Positions 26,831-34,518 of a stretch of 64,000 bases of DNA are shown piece by piece. Every line of letters starts with the position of its first letter. Position 1 is the first letter of the stretch. Location: NCBI RefSeq assembly GCF_900172335.1, contig NZ_FWFX01000011.1, positions 1 through 64,000 of the forward strand, given 5' to 3'. Both the position numbers and the translations under genes were made by a program. The notes below the pieces were generated by a model. That model was not told the origin of the DNA and did no database searches. It saw nothing but the letters and a program-made list of their open reading frames with translations. The DNA comes from Roseovarius albus (lineage in GTDB: Bacteria > Pseudomonadota > Alphaproteobacteria > Rhodobacterales > Rhodobacteraceae).

Positions 26831-27421
26831 TTAACGTCTGGTTGCGTAACCGCTGATCGCTGTTTGCAGCGCGAAACCCAAGAAGAGACAAAGGATATGT
26901 GCGGTGTCCGCGATGATGTCGAAACTTATCCAAACCTTGGCGAAAATCGCCAAGTATATCGCGATCAAGTAAATCCAGCGATGTTTCCATTGGGCAACCA
27001 ATGCGCCAATGAGGCCAAATCCACCCGCAGACATTCCCACGTCATAGATTGAGAGTGCCTCCGCATTTATAGACGGATGAACTTGAACAAGGATTGGCAG
27101 GATGACAAAGAGAACCAGCAATGTTCCGATGACGTCTATCGACAGAAACATTGCAAACGTTCGCCGTGTCCCTGCGGTCCATTCAAACATTCCAATGACT
27201 GTCGCAGCGAACACCATTTGCCGCAGGAACATGCCGAAATCGTGTGAAAGAAATGTCCCCGTGAGCAAGCGGTAAAGTTCGCCTTGCCGGATACTAAGGT
27301 GACTGATGCCCCAACCAGATAATGCGCTATCAGAAATAGCGCCGCTTAGCGTTCCTGCGAATGCATTCGCGACGACCATGATCGTCAGAAACAATAGAGT
27401 GAATGGTATTCGGGACATCAT
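26831..27421 (-). CDS. Rhomboid-like membrane protein
   Basis: This 196-residue, six-segment membrane protein has a rhomboid layout. LYRLLTGTFLSHDFGMFLRQ resembles the conserved loop after the first helix, GMSAGGFGLIGAL lies where the catalytic GxS motif sits, and DTAHILCLFLGFAL where the catalytic histidine helix lies. Ser and His are both present, so protease activity is possible, but the motif is not the standard GxSG, so it may be inactive. It lies between DUF202 and cyoA genes on one strand. Confidence 0.6.
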   Translation of the reverse strand: MMSRIPFTLLFLTIMVVANAFAGTLSGAISDSALSGWGISHLSIRQGELYRLLTGTFLSHDFGMFLRQMVFAATVIGMFEWTAGTRRTFAMFLSIDVIGTLLVLFVILPILVQVHPSINAEALSIYDVGMSAGGFGLIGALVAQWKHRWIYLIAIYLAIFAKVWISFDIIADTAHILCLFLGFALQTAISGYATRR

Positions 27422-27429
27422 GGCAAGGC

Positions 27430-27750
27430 CTAGAGAACATGGAAGGCGAACACGCCCAAAAGCAGCGCGAGCGACGCAATCAACGCAAATAAGAATGTAT
27501 CTTTTGGCAGATAATCTTGATCAATCTCATCAGATTTTATGATTAGTCTTCGCAAATGGCGCATCCGAATATAAGCAAAGAGAATGACCAACCCGCCCGA
27601 TGCCAACATCAATAATTCAGTTGTTACATTCACCTTTTGATCGCTTAGGCGCGCTGCGGCCAAGCCAAAGCCCATGATCGCAATGGCGGTTCGGACCCAG
27701 GCCAAAAATGTACGCTCGTTGGAGGAGTGGTCGTTAAAGTTTGAAATCAT
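27430..27750 (-). CDS. DUF202/YidH-family membrane protein
   Basis: The 106-residue protein has the DUF202 signature near the N-terminus (SSNERTFLAWVRTAIAIMGF) and three hydrophobic segments. The function is unknown. It lies 9 bases after mprF and 8 bases before the rhomboid-like gene, which makes a single transcript likely. E. coli YidH is a relative. Confidence 0.88.
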   Translation of the reverse strand: MISNFNDHSSNERTFLAWVRTAIAIMGFGLAAARLSDQKVNVTTELLMLASGGLVILFAYIRMRHLRRLIIKSDEIDQDYLPKDTFLFALIASLALLLGVFAFHVL

Positions 27751-27759
27751 CTAAATCCC

Positions 27760-30348
27760 TCACTTCATCAAACCGCGAATTCCGCCAGACACCAGAACGT
27801 TCACTTCGTACAGGATGCTTGGAACAGCGAACCCGCCAGGGCTGGCCAAATAATTCGGCTCCCAGACAGGGTTGAACTTCTGTTTAAAGCTGCGCAGCCC
27901 TTCGAAATGATAGAACTGTTCACCGTGTTCATAAACAAAGCCACCAACACGGTTCCAGAAAGAGGCGAGTTGACGATTGTCGATGCCCGAAAATGGCGCA
28001 GAGCCCAATGAAAACCAGCGGAAACCTTGATCCGCGCCCCAAAGCATCATTTCAGCAAAAAGCGCATCCATTGCAAAGCTTGGCCCGTCAGTATTGTAGC
28101 GCATCAAATCGAGAGACAACTCGTATTTGTTGCCGCTTTGGAACAAGTTGGCAAAGGCCATAATCTCACCATCAGGACCGCGCAAGACTGCATGATCGAA
28201 ATTTGAGATGTAGTCTTCTTCAAACCCACCAAGCGCAAAGCTCTTTTCCTCGCCCTGTTTCGAAGCCAACCAGCTATCCGATATTGACTTGAGTTTAGGT
28301 AAGACCGGCCCAAGGTTTTCTTTCGGAATGACTTCAAAGGTATACCCTTCCCTCTCGGCCCGGTTGCGCGCCTGGCGGAAGCCCTTTTTCGAAGACCCCT
28401 GAAGCGAGAAATCTTTCAGATCAGCGCGTGCCACCTCACCGATCTTCATGATTGACAGGCCAAGGTCTAGATATGTTGGCAGGTAACGGGGTGAGACCGC
28501 GTAGAAGGCGCAACGTTTGCCTTCCCGGTCGGCTTGTTCGCGAATCTCCCAAATCAGATCACGACCCTGCTCTTCTGCGCCTACCGGTTCCCCCTTGGTT
28601 ATGAGCGATTTTCCAGTATCGACGTAAGAGATGAATGCCTTTCCATCGTGCGAGATCAAAAAGGACTTGTCTCCGATCAGGGCCATATTGGCTTCGGTGT
28701 CTTCACTTTGCGCAACCAATTCCCGCACGACATCCGGGATCGGCTCGCCTCTCTTTGGAGTGTGCCTGTTGGACAGCACAGAATCCAATGAGATTGCCGC
28801 CAACAAAAAGGCCACGATCAGACTGGCACGCAAAAAACGCGACGCATCGCCGTGCCAGGCAAAATCCCACCATAGATCGTCGCGATACTCGACATTGCTG
28901 TATGATAAGGCTCCGATCCAGGTGATTGCAGCTAAGAGCGTGATCAGGCTGACGATCCATGTGCCATTCAACCGGAAAACAGATGCGCTCTCTGCCCGGT
29001 AAAAGGCAGAGCGGAAAAGTGCTAGCAAACCGATGCTCATCAGCATACCAAGTGCCTCTTCCCAATCCAATCCTTTGATCAGTGACACGGCAATTCCGAT
29101 CACCATGAGGATCATCGCGATCACCCAGGCGCGGTAAAGTTTTCGGAAAAGCCCACGCGAAATAACAATAAGCAGCAAGCCGACGATGCTGCCGACCATA
29201 TGAGAGGCCTCGATGAACGAAAGCGGGACAAGGTCGCGCAAAATCCCAAGACGGGCCGTGTCTGCGGGTAAGTTACCCGAGATCAGCAAAATAGTGCCCG
29301 CAAGCAATGCAATGCCAGCCGTAGCAAAAGGAATGAAAGGCCGCGTCAGATTATAAATCAACGTTGCCGTTTTGGTCACGGACCGACGCGCCGTGATAAC
29401 CCACGCGATGCCCAGCCCAGCCACCGCGAGCAAAAACGGCAACAACGTATATATCGCTCTGTACATCAGCAAAGCCGCCAACACATCCGAACGCCCTGAT
29501 GCGCTTAGCCCCGCAATAATTGTGGCTTCAAAGACACCCAGTCCCCCCGGCGCATGACTTAAAATGCCGAAAGCAATCGCGCCCACATATATGACAAAGA
29601 AATACGGAAAGTTCTGCACTAGGTCGGCCGGCATGAGCACATAGAGTGTCATCGCTGCGGCACCAAGATCGACCATGCCCGCGACGGTTAAGGCACCTGC
29701 GAGCTTGCCATTCGGCAAGTCGAATTCCAAACCACCGAAAGAGAACCGGCGGCCGCCGCGCGCCAGCCATAAAAATATAATCAGAAGGCCGATCAAAGCC
29801 GCAACACCAATGATCGTTTCCGAGGTGTTGTCCAATGGAAGAACAGTGGACAGGTTCTGCGGATGCATGGTGAGCAGAACACCTAGGATCAGCGTCAGCC
29901 CCATCCAGAACCCGACCCACGACGTTGCAAGCACACCGGCCACCCGACCCAGATCCAACCCAAGCGCAGCATACACGCGATAGCGCACGGCGGTCCCCGT
30001 CAAATACGAAAATCCGAGGAGGTTGGAGATAGCCGAGCCGCTACTCCCAGCAAGTCCAGCCACCCAGCTTGGAATGAGTTCTCGGGCGACAGTACGAACC
30101 GCTAGAATGTCATAGGACGCAAGTGCGAGGAAACTCACTGACGTCCACATCAAGGCGGCGGCCAGTGTTGTCCATGGGCTATCCGCGATATCGGTTTTAA
30201 TGTCGCTCCAATGCGCTTCGGATGCGAGCTTGTGCAGAACCAGAATTGAAATTGCCACGATTATCAGAGGAACAACGATCCGGAAGACGGGGCTTTCAAT
30301 GATCCGCACTAAACGGTCTAAAAACGTACCCTTTTCGGTGTCGGCCAT
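27760..30348 (-). CDS. mprF: MprF/LpiA-type lysylphosphatidylglycerol synthase-flippase
   Basis: The 862-residue protein has an N-terminal multi-spanning flippase domain (to about residue 500; GSSGSAISNLLGFSYLTG, SHAPGGLGVFEATII) and a C-terminal DUF2156 GNAT-like synthetase domain in the cytoplasm (FISYVDTGKSLITKGEPVG; KGFRQARNRAEREGYTFEV; WFSLGSAPFSGI). It transfers an amino acid from tRNA to phosphatidylglycerol and flips the product, lowering surface charge. In rhizobia the relative lpiA is induced by low pH. It is the first gene of a probable mprF-DUF202-rhomboid-cyoABCD transcript. Confidence 0.93.
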   Translation of the reverse strand: MADTEKGTFLDRLVRIIESPVFRIVVPLIIVAISILVLHKLASEAHWSDIKTDIADSPWTTLAAALMWTSVSFLALASYDILAVRTVARELIPSWVAGLAGSSGSAISNLLGFSYLTGTAVRYRVYAALGLDLGRVAGVLATSWVGFWMGLTLILGVLLTMHPQNLSTVLPLDNTSETIIGVAALIGLLIIFLWLARGGRRFSFGGLEFDLPNGKLAGALTVAGMVDLGAAAMTLYVLMPADLVQNFPYFFVIYVGAIAFGILSHAPGGLGVFEATIIAGLSASGRSDVLAALLMYRAIYTLLPFLLAVAGLGIAWVITARRSVTKTATLIYNLTRPFIPFATAGIALLAGTILLISGNLPADTARLGILRDLVPLSFIEASHMVGSIVGLLLIVISRGLFRKLYRAWVIAMILMVIGIAVSLIKGLDWEEALGMLMSIGLLALFRSAFYRAESASVFRLNGTWIVSLITLLAAITWIGALSYSNVEYRDDLWWDFAWHGDASRFLRASLIVAFLLAAISLDSVLSNRHTPKRGEPIPDVVRELVAQSEDTEANMALIGDKSFLISHDGKAFISYVDTGKSLITKGEPVGAEEQGRDLIWEIREQADREGKRCAFYAVSPRYLPTYLDLGLSIMKIGEVARADLKDFSLQGSSKKGFRQARNRAEREGYTFEVIPKENLGPVLPKLKSISDSWLASKQGEEKSFALGGFEEDYISNFDHAVLRGPDGEIMAFANLFQSGNKYELSLDLMRYNTDGPSFAMDALFAEMMLWGADQGFRWFSLGSAPFSGIDNRQLASFWNRVGGFVYEHGEQFYHFEGLRSFKQKFNPVWEPNYLASPGGFAVPSILYEVNVLVSGGIRGLMK

Positions 30349-30423
30349 TCAGGGGCTCCTCAACTAGGTCTGATTTGGCTCGCCGTGGTCGTCCAAAATA
30401 TTGAAGCTATACCTTAAGTTACA

Positions 30424-30461
30424 ATAATTACTGGACGAATCGGCTTTGAGTCCAGACAATT
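30424..30461. promoter_or_regulatory. Dyad in the mprF / DUF3302 divergent promoter region
   Basis: CTGGAC (30431-30436) and GTCCAG (30450-30455) form an inverted repeat with a 13-base spacer. The flanks ATAATTA and ACAATTAT extend it imperfectly. It lies between the two divergent operons and may be an operator for either. The binding protein is unknown. Confidence 0.35.
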
Positions 30462-30557
30462 ATAGAAACGGCTATTGTGCACCGGAAAACGCATGACTGA
30501 AGGCCGGTGAAAAATCAGCGCGTCGGGAAAGTTCAAATTGAACTGTCGAGGATAGAC

Positions 30558-30977
30558 ATGGAGAATGCCGATAGCGGTTGGGCCGCGCTTCACAATTCCT
30601 ATTATTTTTGGGATGTCATCACACTTCTTTGTGGGATGACTTGTGTGTTCGGGGGGCTTGCCGCTTTTGCTTGGATACTAGGCTTACCCGGACGTATTGC
30701 TGTCGCACGCAACCATCCTGAAGCTGAAGCAGTGTACACGATGGGCTGGGTTGGTTTCCTTGCCATCATACCGTGGATCAATGCTTTTATCTGGGCCTTC
30801 AAGCCGACAGATGTGGTTGATATTCGCCGCTTCCCTGACGAGGAGGCCGAAGCAATCAAGCGTGACATCGCACGTTTGAAAAAAACGGCTTACGGGAAGG
30901 AAGATCCACCAGAACCTGACGATCAGGCGGTGACAGAAAATTCAGAGTCGAAAGATGCCCCGAGGTCTGAAACATGA
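30558..30977 (+). CDS. DUF3302 inner-membrane protein (YiaW-like)
   Basis: The protein of about 139 residues has two hydrophobic segments (ITLLCGMTCVFGGLAAFAWI; TMGWVGFLAIIPWINAFIWA) and a charged C-terminal tail. It resembles E. coli YiaW, which is paired with the HlyD-type YiaV. ATG 30558 with GAGGA upstream is preferred to the GTG at 30507. It overlaps the following HlyD-type gene by four bases, the same pairing as yiaWV. Confidence 0.82.
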   Translation: MENADSGWAALHNSYYFWDVITLLCGMTCVFGGLAAFAWILGLPGRIAVARNHPEAEAVYTMGWVGFLAIIPWINAFIWAFKPTDVVDIRRFPDEEAEAIKRDIARLKKTAYGKEDPPEPDDQAVTENSESKDAPRSET

Positions 30978-32119
30978 TGGGAGTTGTCGCCATAACGCTG
31001 CTGTATGTGGCGTTTGTCTGGCTCGTGTTTTTCAAATTCAAATGGCTTCGTTTCACTCCCGCTTGGGGCCTTGTGTCAGCCTTTTTCATTTTGCACCTGC
31101 TTATCGTGCCCTTGGTCGGGACCCGCATGCAGTCGCCATTCACCAGTAACGTACGGGTCGTGCGTCAAACTATACAGCTGATCCCGCGTTTGCCCGAACC
31201 GACGCTTGTTACCGAAGTTCTGGCCCGGGAAAATACGCCTGTCAAAAAGGGCGACCTGCTGTTTGTCTTTGACCAAGAGATCTATCAAGCGCAGGTGGAT
31301 TCTGCGCAAGCCGCAGTGGTTGCAGCCGAACAGAATGCGAAAATTCTTGAAGCCGATATTGCGATCGCCAAAGATAGTGTTGCGCGCGCTCAGGCCGAAC
31401 TCGATTTTGCGCTGGTACAGCAAGAACGGTTTACCAACCTCGCAGCTCAACGTGCTGGGTCACAAGAATCTGCCGATGAATGGACGACGCGTGTAACTTC
31501 TGCCGAAGCTTCATTAGCTGAAGCACAAGAATCTCAAAAACGCGCTGAACTTGCCTATGCGTCGCAGATTGATGGTGTAAACACGACCGTGATTCAGGCC
31601 GAAGCGGAACTGTCGCAGGCACTGTATTACCTTGGCCAGACAGAAATGCGCGCACCCAAGGATGGTATCATCTACAATTTGCAAGTTCAGGAAGGAATGG
31701 TTGCGGGGACGTTGCGTGTCGGGGCCATAGCATCCTTGATCGTCGATGAAGATCCGTACCTGCTAGCGGCTTACCGGCAAGAGAACTTGCGGAACGTACG
31801 TGTTGGCCAACCGGTCGTGATCGCATTGAACACGCATCCGGGAAAGCACTTTACTGGCAAAGTCGACGAAATTTGGTACGCAAGCCGACGTGGCCAGTTT
31901 TTGCCATCTGGCCGACTCCCAGTCTTTCCAGATATCCCGATTCATACTGAACCGCGGCTACCGGTAAAAATCACACTTGATGATCCGGATGTCCCCATGG
32001 GCATCGGGGTCGGTGGGGCAACCCTGATCCTGACCAGCGATAGCCCGTTCACCTGGATCGGACAGATTTCTTTGCGCACCTACACTTGGGCCCGTTGGGT
32101 CTATCCGCTGCCGATTTAA
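30974..32119 (+). CDS. HlyD-family membrane fusion protein (YiaV/YibH-like)
   Basis: The 381-residue periplasmic adaptor is anchored by N-terminal membrane segments (about 1-50). A biotinyl-lipoyl-like half domain (VTEVLARENTPVKKGDLLFV) is followed by a long alpha-hairpin rich in Ala, Gln and Glu (about 105-215), then the second half (MRAPKDGIIYNLQVQEGMVA) and a beta-barrel. It follows the DUF3302 gene and precedes a NodT-type outer membrane lipoprotein, so it probably bridges to that channel. No ABC, MFS or RND pump is encoded with it. Confidence 0.88.
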   Translation: MMGVVAITLLYVAFVWLVFFKFKWLRFTPAWGLVSAFFILHLLIVPLVGTRMQSPFTSNVRVVRQTIQLIPRLPEPTLVTEVLARENTPVKKGDLLFVFDQEIYQAQVDSAQAAVVAAEQNAKILEADIAIAKDSVARAQAELDFALVQQERFTNLAAQRAGSQESADEWTTRVTSAEASLAEAQESQKRAELAYASQIDGVNTTVIQAEAELSQALYYLGQTEMRAPKDGIIYNLQVQEGMVAGTLRVGAIASLIVDEDPYLLAAYRQENLRNVRVGQPVVIALNTHPGKHFTGKVDEIWYASRRGQFLPSGRLPVFPDIPIHTEPRLPVKITLDDPDVPMGIGVGGATLILTSDSPFTWIGQISLRTYTWARWVYPLPI

Positions 32120-32138
32120 TCTCAGTTTGGGAGACAAC

Positions 32139-33548
32139 ATGAAACGAGGCAATTTCGGCAGGATGATCAGCGCGTGCTTGGCGCTGACGATACTCTTGGG
32201 CTGTGAACTTGCAACGCCGCCATCCGATGATGAGTTGCTTCAAGAAGCGCTGCCTGCCAGCACGACAGTTCCATCAAAATGGTCGGCCTCCGGTGTCCCA
32301 ACAACCGCAGTTAAGGGCAACTGGGTGGCGACTTTTCGCGATCCAAACATGACTAAGCTGGTGCAAGAAGGCTTGCAAAACAATCGTGACCTTGTCGCGG
32401 CGGCCGCCCGCGTTGAGGCGGCTATGCAAGCGGCAGTGATTGCTGGCGCACCGTTGTTACCCCAAGTTGGAGTGGAAGCCGGTAGTCAAAACTCGGAGCT
32501 TTTCAATCTCAGGGGAAATCGCAGCACCAACAGAACCACGAATGGCGCGATAGTTGCGGCATCCTGGGAATTGGATGTTTGGGGCAAACTGCGGGCAGGC
32601 CAAGGATCGACTGCCGCCCTCGCCCGTGCGGCCGCCGATGACGCGCGGTATTTGCAACAATCGATTGCTGCAACGATCGCACGAACCTGGATTGCCAATA
32701 TCGAGTTGAAACGATTGATTGCGGTTAGTCGTGCTGCAGAGAGAAATTACGCCGAGCTGCTGGAGCTCACGAACGAAAAAGAAGCGGCTGGGCAAGTTTC
32801 GGACTTCGATGTGGTTCAAGCCCGCTCTCGTCTTGCTGCAGCAAAGGCTGCTACAAGCAGTATTCAGACGTCGCAGAACCAGGCAATCGGCACTCTTGAA
32901 GTCCTGTTGGGCCGGTATCCCAGCCTCAAACTAACACCAGCCTCAAATTACCCTCGGATGCCTTCGTCACTTCCACCCTCGGGTTTACCTCTTTCGTTGT
33001 TGGACCGTCGGCCGGACATTTCCGCAGCCCGTAACAAGGTGATTTCCGCGTTCTACAAATCCGAAGAAGCAAAGCTCACGCGTTTACCTGGAATCACGCT
33101 AAGCGCTGCGGGGGGAACCTTGTTTGACCCCGATTTGGCGCTGATCGGAGCGAACCCAGACTTCTTCAGAGTTGGCATCAGCCTGCTGCAGCCAATATTT
33201 GCTGGCGGGGCAATCGAGGCAAACGTGGTTCGTATGTCAGCCAAACAACGTGCTGCAGTTGCCGAATATGGTCAAACCGTACTTGAAGCATTCAACGAGG
33301 TCGAAACCGCATTGGCCAATGAAAAAGTACTGCGTCACGAACTGTCTCATCGGGTGGAAGCCTATCAAGATTCATCCGAGGCGCTTGAACTGGCGAATGA
33401 CAGATACATTCAAGGCACGATCGACATGACGGGGCTTTTGTTCCTTCAGCAATTTCAGATCGAACGCGATGTGGATGTCATCCAAACCCGCGCCGATCTG
33501 CTGAACAACCGTGTGTTGCTCTATATGGCGCTCGGTGAAAGTTTTTAG
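32139..33548 (+). CDS. NodT/OprM-type outer membrane efflux lipoprotein
   Basis: This TolC-superfamily channel has about 469 residues, a signal peptide and lipobox (LTILLGC) and two repeats of the outer membrane efflux domain (NRDLVAAAARVEAAMQAAVI; ASWELDVWGKLRAGQGSTAA; RRPDISAARNKVISAFYKS is written here as RPDISAARN in the sequence). ATG 32139 is preferred, with GGGAG upstream, over TTG 32127. It lies 19 bases after the HlyD-type gene and completes an export set without its own inner-membrane pump. Confidence 0.9.
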   Translation: MKRGNFGRMISACLALTILLGCELATPPSDDELLQEALPASTTVPSKWSASGVPTTAVKGNWVATFRDPNMTKLVQEGLQNNRDLVAAAARVEAAMQAAVIAGAPLLPQVGVEAGSQNSELFNLRGNRSTNRTTNGAIVAASWELDVWGKLRAGQGSTAALARAAADDARYLQQSIAATIARTWIANIELKRLIAVSRAAERNYAELLELTNEKEAAGQVSDFDVVQARSRLAAAKAATSSIQTSQNQAIGTLEVLLGRYPSLKLTPASNYPRMPSSLPPSGLPLSLLDRRPDISAARNKVISAFYKSEEAKLTRLPGITLSAAGGTLFDPDLALIGANPDFFRVGISLLQPIFAGGAIEANVVRMSAKQRAAVAEYGQTVLEAFNEVETALANEKVLRHELSHRVEAYQDSSEALELANDRYIQGTIDMTGLLFLQQFQIERDVDVIQTRADLLNNRVLLYMALGESF

Positions 33549-33719
33549 AACAATCACTCACCACTCTGGCGAAAAAGCAGTAATCAAATCCAAAATTCGA
33601 TCACTGGCTTTAGCCTTACAAATCAGGGTGGTTTCTGACCTAACGATGTAACATCGCGGCATAGGACAGCCTTTTGTGTTGAGATTTGTTTCACATCATG
33701 CACGACTAGAATACGACGC

Positions 33720-34451
33720 ATGGAGAAACCGAAAATGCCAGAAAAGGACGAAAAATCTATAGGTGATGGACTCATTTGCCATGTTTGCAAAGGATCTTTT
33801 AGCGCGTCGCAAGTAAGGCCATGGATTTCCGTCCGTCCCGGCGTGTCAGAACTGATCGCCGAAAGGGTTACAGGATGGCAAAACGGTTGCGTCATTTGCC
33901 ACAACGATCTTGCAGAATATCGCCGACAATACGTTGAGCAATTGCTTGAGGAAGAGCGAGGAGAGTTGGGCGACCTGGAACATCAGGTCATTGACAGCCT
34001 ACATTCAGGCCAGCTGGTTTCGCGCAATCCGGAAAGCGAGTTGGAAGAAAGGTCCACTTTTGGGGGGCGCACCGCAGACAAAGTTGCCGAATTTGGCGGC
34101 AGCTGGACTTTCATCGGGATCTTCGCGTCTGTTTTGATCTTATGGATGGCAGTAAATGTTGTCGGTCTCTTAAAGGCTCCTTTCGACCCCTACCCTTTCA
34201 TCTTACTGAATTTGGTGCTGTCCAGCCTCGCTGCCTTCCAAGCACCAGTCATTATGATGAGCCAGAGGCGACAAGAGACAAAAGACAGGCTGCGTGCAGA
34301 GAATGATTATCGCGTGAATATGAAAGCTGAACTTGAGATCCGCCAGCTTCACGAAAAAATCGACCACCAACTGGCGCGCCAGTGGGAGAAGCTCGCCGAA
34401 CTGCAGCAAATCCAAATTGAGCTTCTGGAAGAACGCCTTGATGAGCACTGA
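33720..34451 (+). CDS. DUF1003-family membrane protein with N-terminal CxxC motifs
   Basis: The 243-residue protein has an N-terminal putative metal-binding knuckle, ICHVCKGSF (about 19-27) and NGCVICHNDLAEYR (about 54-67). The DUF1003 core (about 120-190) has two membrane segments (GGSWTFIGIFASVLILWMAV; FILLNLVLSSLAAFQAPVIM) and is followed by a coiled-coil-like C-terminus rich in Glu, Gln and Arg. The function is unknown; the family is sometimes likened to magnesium transporters. It stands alone, with about 170 gene-free bases before it. Confidence 0.85.
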   Translation: MEKPKMPEKDEKSIGDGLICHVCKGSFSASQVRPWISVRPGVSELIAERVTGWQNGCVICHNDLAEYRRQYVEQLLEEERGELGDLEHQVIDSLHSGQLVSRNPESELEERSTFGGRTADKVAEFGGSWTFIGIFASVLILWMAVNVVGLLKAPFDPYPFILLNLVLSSLAAFQAPVIMMSQRRQETKDRLRAENDYRVNMKAELEIRQLHEKIDHQLARQWEKLAELQQIQIELLEERLDEH

Positions 34452-34518
34452 TCGGTGAACTGCGTGCGATCCAAAGGAAGTTAACGGGGAACAGGCGCAA
34501 ACTTAACTAACGCAAGAT

